Shown here: in pieces, positions 61,214 through 64,000 of the stretch
Layout of the letters: each line of letters starts with the position of its first letter
How positions within the stretch are numbered: position 1 is the first letter of the stretch
NCBI GenBank assembly: GCA_001970955.1
Contig: MPUH01000267.1
Location: forward strand, 1 to 64,000
Direction: 5' to 3'
DNA from: Stentor coeruleus
Taxonomy: Eukaryota > Ciliophora > Heterotrichea > Heterotrichida > Stentoridae
DNA: 64,000 nt
The notes under the pieces: generated by a model
Seen by the model: only the letters and a program-made list of their open reading frames with translations
The model's database searches: none
What the model was told of the DNA's origin: nothing
Position numbers and translations under genes: made by a program

Positions 61214-62443
61214 ATGAAATCCTTTCTAATTTTATCTCTCGCAGTAGCTCAGATAACTTTACCTTTATACAAAGTTACTGAGACTAAGCCAAAAGATAAT
61301 TCTCGTTCTCTTAGCCAATCTGACCTTATAAATCATAGCAATGTGATTCTTATATAGTTTTATTATACTGCAAAAATAAGCTTAGGCACCCCACCACAAA
61401 CAGTATATTTAAGAGTTAGTACTGGAACAGCTGTATAATTTATTTAGATAAGTTGGGTTATTGGGGAAGATTGTACAACCTGTACAGGACTAGGTATCAG
61501 TTTTAAAGAGTCTGAATCAACCTCAGGTCAAAAGAAATCATCTGAAATGATAACTTATACTGTATATTTTATTTAGTATTTAAGTGGATCTAAAGTGACT
61601 GGATATTATTATGAAGATAAATTGTCTATTGGCGATACAACTTCAGTATCAACAAATTCATCTTTAATAGTAGCATCATCAATAACTGGTTTCAGCAACG
61701 CAGTATACTCAGGTATTTTAGCAATGGGTTTAAAAAATTCAGATTACTCATACAACACCCTTTTAGACGATCTAAAAGATTCTGGGCATATAACACAAAA
61801 AGTTTTTTCTCTTTACTTAGCTGATTTAGGATATTTAACAACCTATGATTCATATGGAGATTTTTCATCTGTACTTCAAATAGGAACATATAGTCTAAGT
61901 ACATATTCAACAACAAATAAGATTCTTGTTACATTACCAGTTATTTCACCTTATGAAGAATGGAAAGTTCAACTTGATTCAGTTTATTTAGGAAGTAACA
62001 AGCTAGCTGAAAATTTTATTGTAGGGATTTCTAGCATAAATTATATACAAGCAAATACTGAAGGCTTTTCAAAGATTGAAGATGCTTTGGATAATGCGAA
62101 AATATCATATAAATATAATGATGATGGGTTTATTTATGCACTTTGTCAAGATGTTCAGAACTTTTATACATTGAGTTTTATGTATGATGATGTTAAAATT
62201 GATGTTTCTGGAAGCAATTTGTGGAGAGAGGATGGGTCGACTTGTACTTTGCTTATATATAAAAATAGTGATACTTGTTGGTGGTTTGGAGCTAGTTTTT
62301 TGCATGTTTATTATGCAATTTTTGATGCTGATAATTTGAATATTAAACTTGCCCCAGCTAAGCAACCTAATGATAAAATTACAGCATCGGCTTCGGAGTA
62401 TATTATGATTACTGGTTTGGCTTATCTTTTAGTTTTTAGTTAA
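61214..62443 (+). CDS. Pepsin-like (A1) protein without catalytic aspartates, probably GPI-anchored
   Basis: Four exons with three 15-nt phase-0 introns (61343-61357, 61433-61447, 61562-61576) give 394 residues. Signal peptide MKSFLILSLAVAQ, then the pepsin entry FYYTAKISLGTPPQTVYLRV. The first active site should read DTG(S/T) but is S64-T-G-T; the second, near residue 256, reads FIVGISSINY where the family has a D-T/S-G motif. Both catalytic Asp are therefore absent. Other fold elements (GILAMGLKNSDYSYNTLLDD, VFSLYLADLG) are present. The C-terminus is hydrophobic (YIMITGLAYLLVFS) after a small-residue stretch, as in GPI signals. I infer a surface binding protein. Paired cysteines: CTTC near residue 79. 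Confidence 0.87.
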
Positions 62444-62595
62444 GGAATTATAATTAGTTTTTAGGAAAATTATTGGTTTTGTGAGATGAATTTTAAGAGT
62501 TTTTTTAAGATCCTTTGAGTTTGATAAGATTTTATTTTAATTTGCGTAATGATGGTTAAGTTGGAAGGAATAATTTAATATTTTTTGCGTGCGTC

Positions 62596-62614
62596 GATCT
62601 GTACAGGACAGATC
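62596..62614 (+). other. Small perfect stem-loop
   Basis: gatctgt, loop acagg, acagatc: a 7-bp perfect stem in an otherwise AT-rich leader, 22 bp before the ATG at 62636. Confidence 0.6.
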
Positions 62615-62635
62615 CAAAATTCTTTAATAATTAAA

Positions 62636-63340
62636 ATGGTTGAGTTTTTAAAGCAAAAGTTCTTTTATAAACTTTGTGTTGTTATAAAATCCAAACCTTA
62701 TTGTTATATGAACCCATCAATAGAATTATCCCCAGGATTAACTTTAGATCAAGATATTTCAAATCCTTCACCTTATTTATATGTATACAGGACAATAGAA
62801 GATGCAATAAACAATGAAATACATTATAAAGCTAAAGATATCCCAATGAACAATTTTGGTAAAACTGTTGTCAAAATTATGTGTTGGGGAGAATCGATAG
62901 ATTCTCCTAAAAGGATGGCATTTTCAAATTTGCATATTTTAGAAGAGGTTGGCATGCCTAAAAAAGAAGAAAGATATGCTAGTAATATTAACTCAAAATC
63001 AAGAGCATCAAGCAATTATCATAGTAGTAAAAGAAATACTAGTAGAAAGCGCACCCCATTAAGAATTGCTTCACCTAGGGCTTGTAAAATTTTAAAAGGC
63101 AAACCAACTTTAAGAATATATGGAAGCGCTTTGTCAAGACCTAGAAGTCCTAAACCGCTTACAGTAAGACCACTCGTCAGGATTAACATGAATAAACTTC
63201 TTGTAAAAATGACAAAAGATAATGAAAAACTAGACAACGAAATAACTAAAATCGAAATCTGGAACAAACTTCTACAACTTGAAGAACTTGATACCCTAGG
63301 AAGTTCAGATACCCCACCTTATTTAAAAAAGGTACTTTAA
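62636..63340 (+). CDS. Basic protein of unknown function
   Basis: 234 residues from the ATG at 62636 (MVEFLKQKFFYKLCVVIKSK). The frame is open further upstream but without another ATG. Residues 1-95 look globular; 110-200 are highly basic and disordered (SSKRNTSRKRTPLRIASPRA, KPTLRIYGSALSRPRSPKPL) with SP/TP sites. The C-terminal 45 residues are helical (KDNEKLDNEITKIEIWNKLL). It may bind microtubules or nucleic acid through the basic part. No family recognised. Confidence 0.7.
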   Translation: MVEFLKQKFFYKLCVVIKSKPYCYMNPSIELSPGLTLDQDISNPSPYLYVYRTIEDAINNEIHYKAKDIPMNNFGKTVVKIMCWGESIDSPKRMAFSNLHILEEVGMPKKEERYASNINSKSRASSNYHSSKRNTSRKRTPLRIASPRACKILKGKPTLRIYGSALSRPRSPKPLTVRPLVRINMNKLLVKMTKDNEKLDNEITKIEIWNKLLQLEELDTLGSSDTPPYLKKVL

Positions 63341-63468
63341 TTTATAATTTTCTAAATAAACATGCTTTAAGCACTCATCTATACATAAAAAAAAAACATG
63401 TATATTTACCAAAACTCCTTCACAATCAAACATATTCCAATATTCATTACTAAAAAGAATTATATGAC

Positions 63469-64000
63469 TTATAAACTTTTCAAAAACGCCTGTATAACAA
63501 CACCATCCTCAATATAAAGCGCTGAAAGCACACAATGGTCTTTCATTTCTTTCCCATCATAAAACAGTCTAACTTGACTCGGCAATATTTTGATTTTATC
63601 AGCAAACAATTTCCTCAATTCTTCAACTTTAGCTGTATTCATTATTTCCAATTCATCATCATCACTTTTACCAGCTCTTCTCAAACGTACTTTTATACTT
63701 GATTGTTCATCATTAACTTGTCTTCCTTTATGTTTTTTTTCTTTATGAAAGCTTATTGGATTGTTTATCATGTAAATAGGAATGCTATAAATATTCCCTT
63801 CATCATCTTCAAGAACTGTTAGATTTCCAATTTTCATTGTAATTTTCGTGTTTTGGAGTATGGATAAAGCTGTTGCAGGGTCAGCTTCAACTGCTGCTTT
63901 TATGGCGATCCATACACGACGTTTACCTTCGGTTCTTGAACGCCAAAACTCGTCTCTTTTTTGATTCAATTGAGCTCTGGTTATAGTCGCTTGCCAAGCT
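63469..64000 (-). CDS. UBTD-type ubiquitin-like domain protein, 5' end outside the window
   Basis: The frame stays open to the right edge, so the apparent start is not real: the sequence before it reads AWQATITRAQLNQKRDEFWR, matching the conserved UBTD1/UBTD2 block. The window holds the last 176 residues or so. Residues after this block continue RRVWIAIKAAVEADPATALS and SIPIYMINNPISF as in the UBTD N-terminal domain, followed by a basic linker and a C-terminal ubiquitin-like fold (KVEELRKLFADKIKILPSQV, RLFYDGKEMKDHCVLSALYI). It ends FLKSL without a diglycine, so it is not conjugated. UBTD proteins bind E2 enzymes (UBE2D) in animals. Confidence 0.9.
   Translation of the reverse strand, partial: AWQATITRAQLNQKRDEFWRSRTEGKRRVWIAIKAAVEADPATALSILQNTKITMKIGNLTVLEDDEGNIYSIPIYMINNPISFHKEKKHKGRQVNDEQSSIKVRLRRAGKSDDDELEIMNTAKVEELRKLFADKIKILPSQVRLFYDGKEMKDHCVLSALYIEDGVVIQAFLKSL

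Noticed and set aside
20648-62443. Idea that many adjacent frame pairs are pseudogenes with single stops
   Set aside because: Removing 15-nt GT...AG introns restores full family-length proteins (SRPRB, TTLL, SLC12, LRRC49, cNMP-binding, RING, pepsin-like).
1-64000. Transposons, retroelements, CRISPR-like arrays or rRNA genes
   Set aside because: No transposase, reverse transcriptase, capsid-like frame, terminal inverted repeats, spaced short repeats or rRNA blocks were recognised.

Overview
The window looks like macronuclear DNA of a heterotrich ciliate close to Stentor. It is AT-rich and gene-dense, and all three stop codons end genes (for example TGA at 12080 and 50276, TAG at 8522, TAA elsewhere), so the code is standard. 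Genes are interrupted, if at all, by introns of only 15 nt (twice 16 nt), of the form GTAA...TTTAG. Such tiny introns are established for Stentor; species assignment is inference. Many apparent broken genes become whole once these introns are removed: SRP receptor beta, the TTLL ligase, the SLC12 transporter, LRRC49, a cNMP-binding protein, a pepsin-like protein and the RING membrane proteins.

Layout. 0-5 kb: a decayed frame, a possible ELMO-like protein, a prenylated rhodanese pseudoenzyme, a small membrane protein and UBC9. 5-13.6 kb: a WD40 protein, a secreted acidic protein with twelve near-identical repeats, a glutathione transferase, a methyltransferase fused to beta-sandwich domains, and two membrane or secreted proteins. 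13.6-16 kb is gene-poor, with a decayed frame and duplications. 16-32 kb is dominated by RING proteins: two cytosolic multi-RING relatives (16.3 and 31.3 kb) flank a tandem array of four single-pass membrane RING-H2 proteins (20.6-25.7 kb), mixed with lipid-anchored and ankyrin proteins, SRP receptor beta and a J-domain protein. 33-51 kb carries three tubulin-glutamylation genes (TTLL ligase, LRRC49, cytosolic carboxypeptidase) along with a TFIIIC-like factor, N-myristoyltransferase, an SLC12 transporter and a double cNMP-binding protein. 52-64 kb holds a motorless dynein heavy-chain tail, a poly(A)-binding protein, a DUF229 membrane protein, a catalytically dead pepsin-like protein, a basic unknown protein and the 3' part of a UBTD-type ubiquitin-like gene cut by the window edge.

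Themes. Lipid anchoring recurs: N-myristoyltransferase sits in the same window as three proteins starting MGC or MGN and two with CAAX ends. Three enzyme families appear as probable non-catalytic or partial forms (rhodanese, aspartic protease, dynein). Short direct duplications of about 50-105 bp, at fairly constant spacing, occur at six places. One contains an N and two disrupt genes, so at least some are likely assembly artefacts rather than biology.
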